A program made the position numbers and the translations under genes. From Peterkaempfera bronchialis (GTDB lineage Bacteria > Actinomycetota > Actinomycetes > Streptomycetales > Streptomycetaceae), in the NCBI RefSeq assembly GCF_003258605.2, contig NZ_CP031264.1, positions 5,332,001 through 5,396,000 of the forward strand: a DNA stretch of 64,000 nt, read 5' to 3'. Shown one piece after another: positions 41,550-49,260 of this stretch. Every line of letters begins with the position of its first letter. Positions within the stretch are counted from its first letter, which is position 1. The notes beneath the pieces are model-generated. The model had not been told where the DNA came from, searched no databases, and was given only the letters and a program-made list of their open reading frames with translations.

Positions 41550-42493
41550 GAGGTCTCCAGAGCGGTGGGGACGGCAGCCGCACCGGGGCGGCTGCGGCGG
41601 GAGGTACGGAAGGCGCGGCCGTGCCCGGCGGCGGCCAGGAGCAGCAGCAGCGCCCAGGTGAGCAGCAGGCTCAGCACCGAGACCGCCACCGACATCTGCG
41701 CCTGGCTGCCGCCGACGGCGACGATCCAGACGGCGAAGGGCCGGAAGCCGAGGATCGAGGCGACGGTGAACTCGCCGAGCACCAGCGCCAGGGTGAGGAA
41801 GGCGGTGTTCAGCAGCGCGCCGCGCAGATTGGGCAGCACCACCAGCAGCACCGCCCGCAGCCGTCCCGCCCCGCAGGAGCGGGCCGCCTCCACCAGGGTG
41901 GCGAGGTCCAGCGCGCGCAGCCCGGCGTCCAGCGTCCGGTACGCCAGCGGCAGCGCCATCAGCACATACGCCACCACCAGCACCACCGGGAAGGACGGGT
42001 CCTGGATCGCGGTGAAGGTGCGGAAGAACGGGGTGGCGGCCAGGTGGTCCGGCCCCCAGCGGAGCACCGAGACGATGCCCGCCGTCAGCGCCACCGAGGG
42101 CACCACCAGCGGCAGCGAGCAGACGATCTCCACCACCGCCCGCAGCCGGGGCGTGCCCAGCCGCACCGCGACCAGCGCCGGGACGAGCAGCAGCAGCACC
42201 ACCGCGACGGTGGCGGCGGCCAGTTCCAGGGTGAGCCGCAGCGAGTCCAGGAAGCCGTCGGCGCCGACGATCCCCCGATAGGCGTCCACGGTGTAGCCCT
42301 GGCCGGGCACATCCACGGTGAAGAGGACCGAGAAGGCCAGCGGCCCCAGGAAGTACAGCGCCGCCACCAGGGCGACCACGCCCCGCCACACCCGCACCTT
42401 CGGCCGCCGACGGCGGGGGCGCCGGGCGGTGGACGTGGCGGTGGACGCGGCGGTGGGGGTGGACGTGGCGGTGGGGCCGGTCAGCGCAGCCAT
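41546..42493 (-). CDS. ABC transporter permease (second membrane subunit)
   Basis: This 315-residue permease has a Thr/Ala and Arg-rich N-terminal tail (ARRPRRRRPKVRVWRG) and six membrane helices. The EAA loop TLVEAARSCGAGRLRAVLLV and VVLPNLRGALLNTAFLTLAL marks binding-protein-dependent permeases. It is related to PotC/PhnV-type subunits. The start at 42493 overlaps the end of the preceding permease gene by 13 bases. Confidence 0.9.
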   Translation of the reverse strand: MAALTGPTATSTPTAASTATSTARRPRRRRPKVRVWRGVVALVAALYFLGPLAFSVLFTVDVPGQGYTVDAYRGIVGADGFLDSLRLTLELAAATVAVVLLLLVPALVAVRLGTPRLRAVVEIVCSLPLVVPSVALTAGIVSVLRWGPDHLAATPFFRTFTAIQDPSFPVVLVVAYVLMALPLAYRTLDAGLRALDLATLVEAARSCGAGRLRAVLLVVLPNLRGALLNTAFLTLALVLGEFTVASILGFRPFAVWIVAVGGSQAQMSVAVSVLSLLLTWALLLLLAAAGHGRAFRTSRRSRPGAAAVPTALETS

Positions 42494-43353
42494 CGGGCGC
42501 TCCTCCGCTGCAAGGGGATGTACAGGGCCATCACCGCACCGGCGACCACGATCATGTCCAGGCTGAGCGCCAGCGCCACATTGCCCTGGCCCACCAGCAC
42601 ATTGCCGGAGAGCGCATCCGCGATCTGGAGGGTGATCAGCGGCACCGAGCTGCCCACCATGGCGGCGGCGGTGGCATAGGCGGCGAAGGCGCTGCCGAAG
42701 AGCAGCACGGCGCCGCCCAGCAGCGACGGGGCCAGGATCGGCAGCCCGACATGCAGCCAGTACTGCCAGGCCGTGGCGCCGCTGTTGCGCGCCGCCTCCC
42801 GCCACTGGGCCCGCAGGCCGTCCAGCGCCGGGGTGACGGTCAGCACCATCAGCGGGACCAGGAAGTACAGGTACACCAGCGTCAGGCCGGAGAAGGTGTA
42901 GAGGCTCCAGCCGTGGTCGGTCAGGGAGAGCCGGCGGGTCAGCTCGCCCGCGTTGCCCAGGGTCGCCACAAAGGCGAACGCCAGCGGTACGCCGCCGAAG
43001 TTGGCCAGCACACCCGAGGCGGACAGCACCGCCTCGCGCAGCGCCCGGAAGCGGGAGGTGGCCACGGCGTGCGCGAGCGGCAGCCCCAGGACCACGCCCA
43101 GCAGGGCGGTGAGCGCGGAGAGCTTGACGCTTCCCAGCAGCGCGGTGAGATAGGCGCCGTGCATCGACAGGGAGACGTTCTCCGTGGTCCACAGCGACCC
43201 GCCGGGCGCGTCACCGGAGGTGGTGAACGCGCCGGCGGCGATGGCGAAGGCGGGCAGCCCGAAGGCGACGGCGGTGAAGAGCAGCAGCGGCAGTACGGCG
43301 AGCCAGCCGGTGCTCCGCCGGCGCCGGGGAGCCGTGGGCATCGGCGTGGTCAC
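42481..43353 (-). CDS. ABC transporter permease (first membrane subunit)
   Basis: This 290-residue PotB-like permease has AVLPLLLFTAVAFGLPAFAI as first helix, HGAYLTALLGSVKLSALTAL, and the EAA loop WREAARNSGATAWQYWLHVG followed by LPILAPSLLGG. The GTG at 43353 overlaps the binding-protein stop (GTGA); an ATG four codons later is a possible alternative. Confidence 0.9.
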   Translation of the reverse strand: MTTPMPTAPRRRRSTGWLAVLPLLLFTAVAFGLPAFAIAAGAFTTSGDAPGGSLWTTENVSLSMHGAYLTALLGSVKLSALTALLGVVLGLPLAHAVATSRFRALREAVLSASGVLANFGGVPLAFAFVATLGNAGELTRRLSLTDHGWSLYTFSGLTLVYLYFLVPLMVLTVTPALDGLRAQWREAARNSGATAWQYWLHVGLPILAPSLLGGAVLLFGSAFAAYATAAAMVGSSVPLITLQIADALSGNVLVGQGNVALALSLDMIVVAGAVMALYIPLQRRSARWLR

Positions 43354-44507
43354 CCGGCGACGGCCTTGGACCAGCCCTCGGTGACGACCTTCTTGGCCGC
43401 GTCCACCTGGGCCTGGGACGGGAAGGTGAAGCTCCCCGAGACCGCCGGCAGCTTGGCGGCGGCGGCCGGGTCCAGCGTGCCGTCCTGCTTCAGCGCGTCC
43501 ATCAGGACCGGCCGGGCGTAGCCCTTGAGGAACAGGTTCTGGCCCTCGGCGCTGTACAGGTACTCCTCCCACAGCCGGGCGGCGGCCGGGTGCGGCGCCC
43601 ACTTGTTGACGGCCTGGCTGTAGTACTGCGCGAACAGGCCGTCGGTGGGCACGCTCACCTGCCAGTCCACGCCCTTGGACCGGAACTCGTCCGCATAGCC
43701 CGCGTTGAGGTAGTCCCAGTCGATGCTGATCGGGGTCTCGCCCTTCTCGACCGTCGCCGGGGTGGACTCCACCGGGTTGTAGTTGCCGTTCCTCTTCAGC
43801 TTGGCGAAGAACTCCAGGCCCGGCTGGATGTCGTCCAGCGAACCGCCGTTGGCCAGCGCCGCCGCGAACACCCCGCCGAAGGCGGAGCCCGCCTTGGTCG
43901 GGTTGCCGTTCAGCGCCACCTGGCCCTTGTACTCGGGCTTCAGCAGATCGGCGAAGGTCGCCGGGCACTGCTTGATCCGCTTGGCGTCGCAGCCGATGGA
44001 GACATAGCCGCCGTAGTCGTTGAAGTGCAGGCCCCCGGCGTCCTTCTGGCCGTCCGGGATCCGGTCGAACGCGGCCACCTTGTACGGCGCCAGCAGGCCC
44101 TGCTGCGCGGCGGACAGCGCGAAGGCGCCGCCCAGGTCGACCACGTCGGGCGCGCGGTCCTGGCCCTTGCGGGAGGTGATGGCGTTGATCTCGTCCTGGC
44201 TGGAGCCGTCGGGGTTCTCCTCCTCGACGGTCAGGCCGTACTTCGCCTTGAAGCCGTCGATGACGGCGCCGTAGTTGGCCCAGTCCCGGGGGAGGGCGAC
44301 GACATGCAGCTTGCCCTCCTTCTTGGCGGCGGCGACCAGCGCCTCCATGCCGCCGAGGTCGGCGGCGGAGACGGCCGAGGCTGCGGCCTTGCCGTCGGTG
44401 GCCGCGCCGGTGGCGGTGCTGGGGGCGGAACCGCAGGCGGAGAGGGCGAGCGCGGCGGCGGCGAGGCCGCCGGCCAGTGCGGCGGCGCGGGCGCGGGGGA
44501 CTGTCAC
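43350..44507 (-). CDS. Extracellular solute-binding lipoprotein of the polyamine/iron/phosphonate-type importer
   Basis: This 385-residue protein has a lipoprotein signal (AALAGGLAAAALALSACGSA, lipobox LSAC). The mature part has GKLHVVALPRDWANYGAVID, APDVVDLGGAFALSAAQQGL, NGNPTKAGSAFGGVFAAALA and ISIDWDYLNAGYADEF, the family 1/PotD-like periplasmic-binding fold. The ligand is not evident from sequence; polyamines, ferric iron or aminoethylphosphonate are possibilities. The GTG at 44507 follows CAGGAG. It is the first gene of the operon. Confidence 0.9.
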   Translation of the reverse strand: MTVPRARAAALAGGLAAAALALSACGSAPSTATGAATDGKAAASAVSAADLGGMEALVAAAKKEGKLHVVALPRDWANYGAVIDGFKAKYGLTVEEENPDGSSQDEINAITSRKGQDRAPDVVDLGGAFALSAAQQGLLAPYKVAAFDRIPDGQKDAGGLHFNDYGGYVSIGCDAKRIKQCPATFADLLKPEYKGQVALNGNPTKAGSAFGGVFAAALANGGSLDDIQPGLEFFAKLKRNGNYNPVESTPATVEKGETPISIDWDYLNAGYADEFRSKGVDWQVSVPTDGLFAQYYSQAVNKWAPHPAAARLWEEYLYSAEGQNLFLKGYARPVLMDALKQDGTLDPAAAAKLPAVSGSFTFPSQAQVDAAKKVVTEGWSKAVAG

Positions 44508-44741
44508 GGGTCTGCTCCTGGGAGGGCTGTACGCGGGGCTGCGCCGGGGGGTCGGCTGGACAGCTCGGCCCCAGTACGCCCCAGCCGTATGGCCGCAAGG
44601 TGAACGCCCCGACGCCCCCGGGAGACCGCAGCGGGAACGTCGCCGCCCCCGCCGCACCCGCCCGGTTGGACCCGCCACCCCCGAACGCCGCCCCGAGCCG
44701 GACAGGCCGGGCGGACGGGCCGAGCGGACGAGCGGCCCGGG

Positions 44742-45791
44742 TCAGGCGGACTGCCGGACGACCAGTTCGGTGGGCAGGATCACCATGGCCGGGTCCTCGC
44801 CCGCGATGCGGGAGAGCAGCAGGCGGACCATCTCGTCGCTGATGCGGTCCCAGGGCTGGCGGACGGTGGTGAGCGGGGGGCGGGTGGAGGCGGCGATGGG
44901 GGAGTCGTCGAAGCCGCCGACCGCGATGTCCTCGGGGACACGGCGGGCGGCCCGTTCCAGGGCGGTGAGGGCGCCGTCGGCCATCAGGTCGGAGGCGACG
45001 AAGACGGCGTCCAGGTCGGGGGCCCGGTCCAGCAGGCGGCCGGCGGCGGCCTCGCCGCCGGCCCGGGTGTAGTCGCCCTCGGCGACCAGCCGCTCGTCGT
45101 ACGGCAGGCCGAGTTCGGCGAGGGTCTCGCGGTACCCGGCGAGCCGTTCGACGCCGCCGGGGGTGTCCTGCGGACCGGTGACGGTGGCGATCCGGCGGCG
45201 GCCGATCCGGTGGAGGTGGCGGACCATCTCGCGGGCGCCCTCCCGGTCGTCGGCGGCGACATAGGCGACATGGGTGCGCTGGCCCAGCGGTTTGCCGCAG
45301 GCGACCACCGGGACCTGGGCCTGGGTCAGCCGCTCCACCACCGGGTTGCCGGAGTGGGAGGAGACCAGCAGCACGCCGCCCACGTGCCCGGCGGCGATAT
45401 AGCGGGTGATGCGGCGCCGTTCGGGCTCATTGCCCGCGATCATCAGCAGCAGCGGGATGTCGTGCTCGGCCAGCGCCCGGGTGCAGCCGCGCAGCAGCAC
45501 ATTGAAGTTGGGGTCCTCGAAGAACAGCTCCTGCGGCTCGGTCAGCAGGAAGGCCACCGAGTCGGAGCGCTGCATCACCAGGGAGCGGGCGTGCCGGTTG
45601 ACCACGTACCCGGTGCGCCGGATGGCGGCGTTGACCGCCTCCAGCGCGGCCGGGGAGACATTGTGGCCGCCCTGGAGGACCCGGGAGACGGTGCCGCGCG
45701 AGACGCCGGCCTCGCGGGCGACGTCATGGATGGTCGGCGGCCGGTGGGCGCGGCCTGTGGACGGCCGGCCTCGGGGCGCGGGTTCCGTCAT
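44742..45791 (-). CDS. LacI-family repressor of the galactoside locus
   Basis: This 349-residue protein has an N-terminal LacI HTH with hinge (PTIHDVAREAGVSRGTVSRV, AVNAAIRRTGYVVNRHARSL) and a periplasmic-binding-like sensor domain (DSVAFLLTEPQELFFEDPNF, HVGGVLLVSSHSGN, DAVFVASDLMADGALTALER, VGGFDDSPIAASTRPPLTTV). It is the last gene of the sugar-ABC operon, 24 bases after the permease stop. Its likely targets are the two identical palindromes between this operon and the GH42 gene, which would also make it autoregulated. Confidence 0.92.
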   Translation of the reverse strand: MTEPAPRGRPSTGRAHRPPTIHDVAREAGVSRGTVSRVLQGGHNVSPAALEAVNAAIRRTGYVVNRHARSLVMQRSDSVAFLLTEPQELFFEDPNFNVLLRGCTRALAEHDIPLLLMIAGNEPERRRITRYIAAGHVGGVLLVSSHSGNPVVERLTQAQVPVVACGKPLGQRTHVAYVAADDREGAREMVRHLHRIGRRRIATVTGPQDTPGGVERLAGYRETLAELGLPYDERLVAEGDYTRAGGEAAAGRLLDRAPDLDAVFVASDLMADGALTALERAARRVPEDIAVGGFDDSPIAASTRPPLTTVRQPWDRISDEMVRLLLSRIAGEDPAMVILPTELVVRQSA

Positions 45792-45815
45792 GGTGGATGG
45801 GCTCCTCTCTGCCGC

Positions 45816-46718
45816 TCAGGACTTTACGGCTCCGGAGAGCAGGTCGAGGCGCCAGTAGCGCTGGAGGCACAGGAAGAGCGCGATCAGCGGCACGATGGAG
45901 AGCAGTGCGCCGGTGATCACCAGGGTGTAGAGGGCGGGGGCGCTGGCGCCCTGCTGGAGCAGGGTGTACAGGCCGACGGTGACCGGGAACTTCCGGTCGT
46001 CGCCCAGCATGATGAAGGGCAGCAGGAAGTTGTTCCAGATGGCCACGAACTGGAACAGGAAGACCGTCACCAGGCCCGGCGCCATCATCGGCAGCGCCAC
46101 CGAGCGGAAGGTGCGCCACTCACGGGCGCCGTCCACCCGGGCCGCCTCCAGCACGTCCTCGGGGATGGCCGCCGCAGCGTAGACGCGGGCGAGGTAGATG
46201 CCGTAGGGGCTGAGGATGCTCGGCAGCAGCACGGAGAGGTAGCTGTCGGCGAGCCCGACCTTGGCGAGCAGCAGGTACTGGGGCACGGCCAGGATGATCG
46301 GCGGCATCAGCACCCCGGCCAGCAGGATGTTGAAGAGCGCGGTGCGGCCGCGGAAGCGGTAGGTGGCCAGTGCGTACCCGGCGGTGCCGGAGACCGCGGC
46401 GGAGAGCAGCGCGCCCAGGCCCGCGTAGAGGGCGGAGTTGGCCATCCAGCGCCAGTAGACGCCGCCTCGGTAGGCGGTGAGGTCGCCGAGGTTGCCGGCC
46501 AGGCCGCTGCCGGGCAGCAGGGTGAAGGTGGAGAAGAGTTCCCGGCCGCTCTTGGTGGCGGCGATCAGTACCCAGAGCACGGGCAGCAGGCAGTATCCGG
46601 CGCCGAGCAGCAGCACGGCGGTGGGGAGCCGGCCGCCGCCGCGGCGCCGGCCGGGTCCGGCCGGACCGGCGAGGGCCGGGGTGCGCAGCGGCGGGCGGGC
46701 CGTGTCGAGGGTGCTCAT
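45816..46718 (-). CDS. Carbohydrate ABC transporter permease (MalG/LacG type)
   Basis: This 300-residue CUT1 permease has FSTFTLLPGSGLAGNLGDLT, WRWMANSALYAGLGALLSAA, AGYALATYRFRGRTALF, the EAA loop IPEDVLEAARVDGAREWRTF and VALPMMAPGLVTVFLFQFVA, then IWNNFLLPFIML. The start at 46718 overlaps the preceding permease stop (ATGA). No ATPase is encoded; CUT1 systems in streptomycetes usually share the MsiK ATPase. Confidence 0.93.
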   Translation of the reverse strand: MSTLDTARPPLRTPALAGPAGPGRRRGGGRLPTAVLLLGAGYCLLPVLWVLIAATKSGRELFSTFTLLPGSGLAGNLGDLTAYRGGVYWRWMANSALYAGLGALLSAAVSGTAGYALATYRFRGRTALFNILLAGVLMPPIILAVPQYLLLAKVGLADSYLSVLLPSILSPYGIYLARVYAAAAIPEDVLEAARVDGAREWRTFRSVALPMMAPGLVTVFLFQFVAIWNNFLLPFIMLGDDRKFPVTVGLYTLLQQGASAPALYTLVITGALLSIVPLIALFLCLQRYWRLDLLSGAVKS

Positions 46719-47653
46719 CGCCTGCCTCCGGGGATACGGGAGTTGATCAGTTTCAGGAAGCCGAAGGAGAGCAGCAGGGTGGCGGCGGCGATCACCACGG
46801 AGGTGGCCGAGGCGGAGTGGATGTCGCCCTGGGTGAAGGCGTCGCGGTAGACCTTCATCAGCGGGCTCCAGGTGGAGCTGAGCGCATTGGTCAGCGGTTT
46901 GAGGGTGGTGGGTTCGCTGAAGACCTGGAGGGTGGCGATGATCGAGAAGAAGAAGGTGAGCACCAGCGACGGCGCCACCATCGGGATCTTGATCCGCAGC
47001 GCGATCTGCAGCTCCGAGCAGCCGTCCAGCCGGGCCGCCTCGTACAGCTCGCTGGGGATGGCGCGCAGCGAGGTGTAGATCACGATCATGTTGAAGCCGG
47101 TGCCGCCCCAGACAGCGATGTTGGCCAGCGCCACATAGAGCCCGCCGCCGGAGAGCAGGTCGGGCCCGGCCGTGCCGACCTGGTCGAGCAGGAAGTAGCC
47201 GGGGCTGACGGTGGGCAGGTAGAGGAAGCCCCAGAGCAGGGAGGCGATCACGCCGGGCACCGCGTACGGCAGGAAGATCGCCAGCCGGGAGAAGGAGCGG
47301 AGCCGGGCGCGGTCGGTGTCCAGCAGCAGGGCGAAGAGCAGGGCCAGGCCCAGCATGGTGGGGACGACCAGCAGGCCGTAGCCGAGCACCCGGCCGGCTC
47401 CGGCCAGCAGTTCGGGGTCGGAGAGGGCGGCGGTGTAGTTGGAGAAGCCGGTCCATGCCTCCTGGCGGGCGCCGCTGCCCAGGCCCAGGCCCCGGATGTG
47501 GACGGTGCGGAAGCTCAGATAGACGGCGTAGCCGATGGGCAGGGCGAAGAAGAGCGCGAAGAGGACGGTGGCGGGCCCCAGGAAGGCGTACGGCGCCAGC
47601 CGCGCGGCGGTGCTCTTCCTGCGGGGCCTCCGGGTCGGGGTCGCCGTGGCCAT
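46715..47653 (-). CDS. Carbohydrate ABC transporter permease (MalF/LacF type)
   Basis: This 312-residue CUT1 permease has YAFLGPATVLFALFFALPIG, AYAVYLSF-type helix 1, GLALLFALLLDTDRARLRSF, the EAA loop IPSELYEAARLDGCSELQIA and KIPMVAPSLVLTFFFSIIAT. It is the partner of the next permease. The 159 bases between it and the binding-protein gene contain a short G-rich 13-base repeat, which could damp expression of downstream genes relative to the binding protein. Confidence 0.92.
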   Translation of the reverse strand: MATATPTRRPRRKSTAARLAPYAFLGPATVLFALFFALPIGYAVYLSFRTVHIRGLGLGSGARQEAWTGFSNYTAALSDPELLAGAGRVLGYGLLVVPTMLGLALLFALLLDTDRARLRSFSRLAIFLPYAVPGVIASLLWGFLYLPTVSPGYFLLDQVGTAGPDLLSGGGLYVALANIAVWGGTGFNMIVIYTSLRAIPSELYEAARLDGCSELQIALRIKIPMVAPSLVLTFFFSIIATLQVFSEPTTLKPLTNALSSTWSPLMKVYRDAFTQGDIHSASATSVVIAAATLLLSFGFLKLINSRIPGGRR

Positions 47654-47691
47654 GGCGGTCCTCGATTCGTGGTGGCGGAGGGTGGCGGGGG

Positions 47692-47728
47692 TGGGGGAGG
47701 AACCTGGGGGAGGAACCTGGGGGAGGGG
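47692..47728. repeat. 13-bp tandem repeat in the binding-protein/permease gap
   Basis: TGGGGGAGGAACC is repeated with period 13 (47692, 47705, and a partial copy at 47718). It lies in the untranslated gap between genes of the same operon. Confidence 0.7.
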
Positions 47729-47812
47729 CCGGTCCGGGCGAGGGGCATCCGGACCGGCTCGGGTGCGGCGTGCGGCGTGCGGCGGGGCGGGGCGGGGCGG
47801 GACGGGTGGGGG

Positions 47813-49132
47813 TCAGCCCTCGGTGGAGAAGCCCTGCTTCTTCATATCGGCGAGGGTGGCCTGCTGGACGGCGGTCAGAGCCGGGGTGAAGGCGCTGCGG
47901 TCCTGGGCGGCCTTGCCGAAGGAGTCCTTGAAGGCGCTGTAGGCCACATTGACGTTGGGACCCCAGGCGGCGGGGGCGGTGTGCGCGGCGATCTCGGCGG
48001 CCCGGGTGTAGAAGTCGGGCTGGTTCGGGAAGAAGTCCGGGGCCTTGGCGAGGGCGCCGCCGCTCTGCGCGGAGGTGGCGGCGGGGTAGATGCCGGCCTG
48101 CTCGACCAGGGCCTGTACGGCGGCGGGGTCGGTGTTCAGCCAGGCGGCGAAGGTCGCGGCGGCGTCGGCGTGCTTGGAGTTCCTGGTGACGCCGGTGGCG
48201 GAGCCGCCCCAACTCCCGGTGGTGGACTGGCCGGCGCTCCACTGCGGCAGCGGGGCCATGGCCCACTTGCCCTTGGTGTCCGGGGCGGCGGTGGTGAAGA
48301 CGCCGGGGGCCCAGACGGCGCTCACCCAGGCGAGCTGGGTGCCGTCGTTGAGCGCCTTGTTCCAGGCCGGGGTGTACATCGGCTGGTTGTCGACGGCGTG
48401 CTCCTGCACCAGACCGGCCCAGAAGTCGGCGACCTTCCTGGTGGCGTCGTCGTCCAGGGAGACCTTCCAGGTGTCGCCGGAGGTGGTCCACCACTGGGCG
48501 CCGGCCTGCTGGGCGAGTCCGGCGAAGAGCCCGGGGTCGTTGCTGGAGAAGGTGGTGAGGTACTTCTTGGGGTCCTTCTTGTGCAGGGTGCGCGCGGTCT
48601 CGGCGAACTGGTCCCAGGTGGCGGGCACCTTGAGGCCGTATCTGCTGAAGAGGTCCTGGCGGTAGTAGAACATCAGCGGGCCGGTGTCCTCGGGGATCGC
48701 GTACACCGCGTCGGTGCCCAGGGTGACCTGCTGCCAGACGCCGTCCGCGAACTGGGACTTGACCGAGCCCTGCTGCTTGCCGATGTCGGCCAGCACGTCA
48801 TTGCTGACCAGGGTGGGCAGCGCCTGGTACTCGACCTGGACCAGGTCGGGGGCGCCGCCGGCCTTGGCGGCGGTGATGGTCTTGGTGACCAGGTCGTCTC
48901 CGGACGCCTGCTTCTTGACGGTGACTCTGATGTCGGGGTGGTCCTTGTTCCAGAGGGCCGCGACCTTGTCCATATTGGGGGCCCAGGACCAGAAGGTGAG
49001 GTCCACCGGGCCTGGCTCGGCCTTGGTGCTCGACCCGTCACCGCCACCGCTGCTGCAAGCGGACAGGGCGAGGGCGGCGACTGCCGCCGCAGCGACCGGG
49101 ACGGTGAGGCGGCGGTGCAGGGTGAAGCGCAT
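47813..49132 (-). CDS. Extracellular sugar-binding lipoprotein (CUT1 ABC importer)
   Basis: This 439-residue lipoprotein has signal TVPVAAAAVAALALSACSSG (lipobox LSAC) and the family 1 sugar-binding fold: VDLTFWSWAPNMDKVAALWN, APDLVQVEYQALPTLVSNDV, YAIPEDTGPLMFYYRQDLF, LKVPATWDQFAETARTLHKK and STTGSWGGSATGVTRNSKHA. The ATG at 49132 follows GGGAGGATCC. With the GH42 enzyme next door, galactosides or beta-galacto-oligosaccharides are the likely cargo. The promoter is TTGACA (49195-49200) with TCTACT (49172-49177) at 17 bases. Confidence 0.93.
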   Translation of the reverse strand: MRFTLHRRLTVPVAAAAVAALALSACSSGGGDGSSTKAEPGPVDLTFWSWAPNMDKVAALWNKDHPDIRVTVKKQASGDDLVTKTITAAKAGGAPDLVQVEYQALPTLVSNDVLADIGKQQGSVKSQFADGVWQQVTLGTDAVYAIPEDTGPLMFYYRQDLFSRYGLKVPATWDQFAETARTLHKKDPKKYLTTFSSNDPGLFAGLAQQAGAQWWTTSGDTWKVSLDDDATRKVADFWAGLVQEHAVDNQPMYTPAWNKALNDGTQLAWVSAVWAPGVFTTAAPDTKGKWAMAPLPQWSAGQSTTGSWGGSATGVTRNSKHADAAATFAAWLNTDPAAVQALVEQAGIYPAATSAQSGGALAKAPDFFPNQPDFYTRAAEIAAHTAPAAWGPNVNVAYSAFKDSFGKAAQDRSAFTPALTAVQQATLADMKKQGFSTEG

Positions 49133-49158
49133 GGATCCTCCCGCAGGGTTAGGCGTGC

Positions 49159-49172
49159 TGTGCACGTTCACA
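49159..49172. promoter_or_regulatory. LacI operator 1, at the binding-protein promoter
   Basis: TGTGCACGTTCACA is a LacI-type dyad (TGTGnACGTnCACA). It abuts the -10 TCTACT (49172-49177) of the minus-strand promoter, so a bound repressor would block transcription start of the importer operon. Confidence 0.8.
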
Positions 49173-49200
49173 GTAGAGAAACGCCGCCGATCCTTGTCAA
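49172..49200 (-). promoter_or_regulatory. Promoter of the sugar importer operon
   Basis: On the minus strand a consensus -35 TTGACA (49195-49200) is 17 bases from the -10 TCTACT (49172-49177). The transcription start would fall inside operator 1. Confidence 0.7.
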
Positions 49201-49223
49201 TGGTTGTTTCCGTGAGGTTATCT
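49194..49223 (+). promoter_or_regulatory. Candidate promoter of the GH42 gene
   Basis: On the plus strand TTGTCA (49194-49199) and TTATCT (49218-49223) are 18 bases apart. The two divergent -35 boxes overlap almost completely. Operator 2 starts two bases after this -10. Confidence 0.5.
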
Positions 49224-49224
49224 A

Positions 49225-49238
49225 TGTGCACGTTCACA
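49225..49238. promoter_or_regulatory. LacI operator 2, at the GH42 promoter
   Basis: This is an exact copy of TGTGCACGTTCACA, 66 bases from operator 1 and 22 bases before the GH42 ATG. One site at each divergent promoter suggests joint repression, possibly with looping. Confidence 0.8.
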
Positions 49239-49260
49239 GTCGCTGACCACAGGAGTGTCC

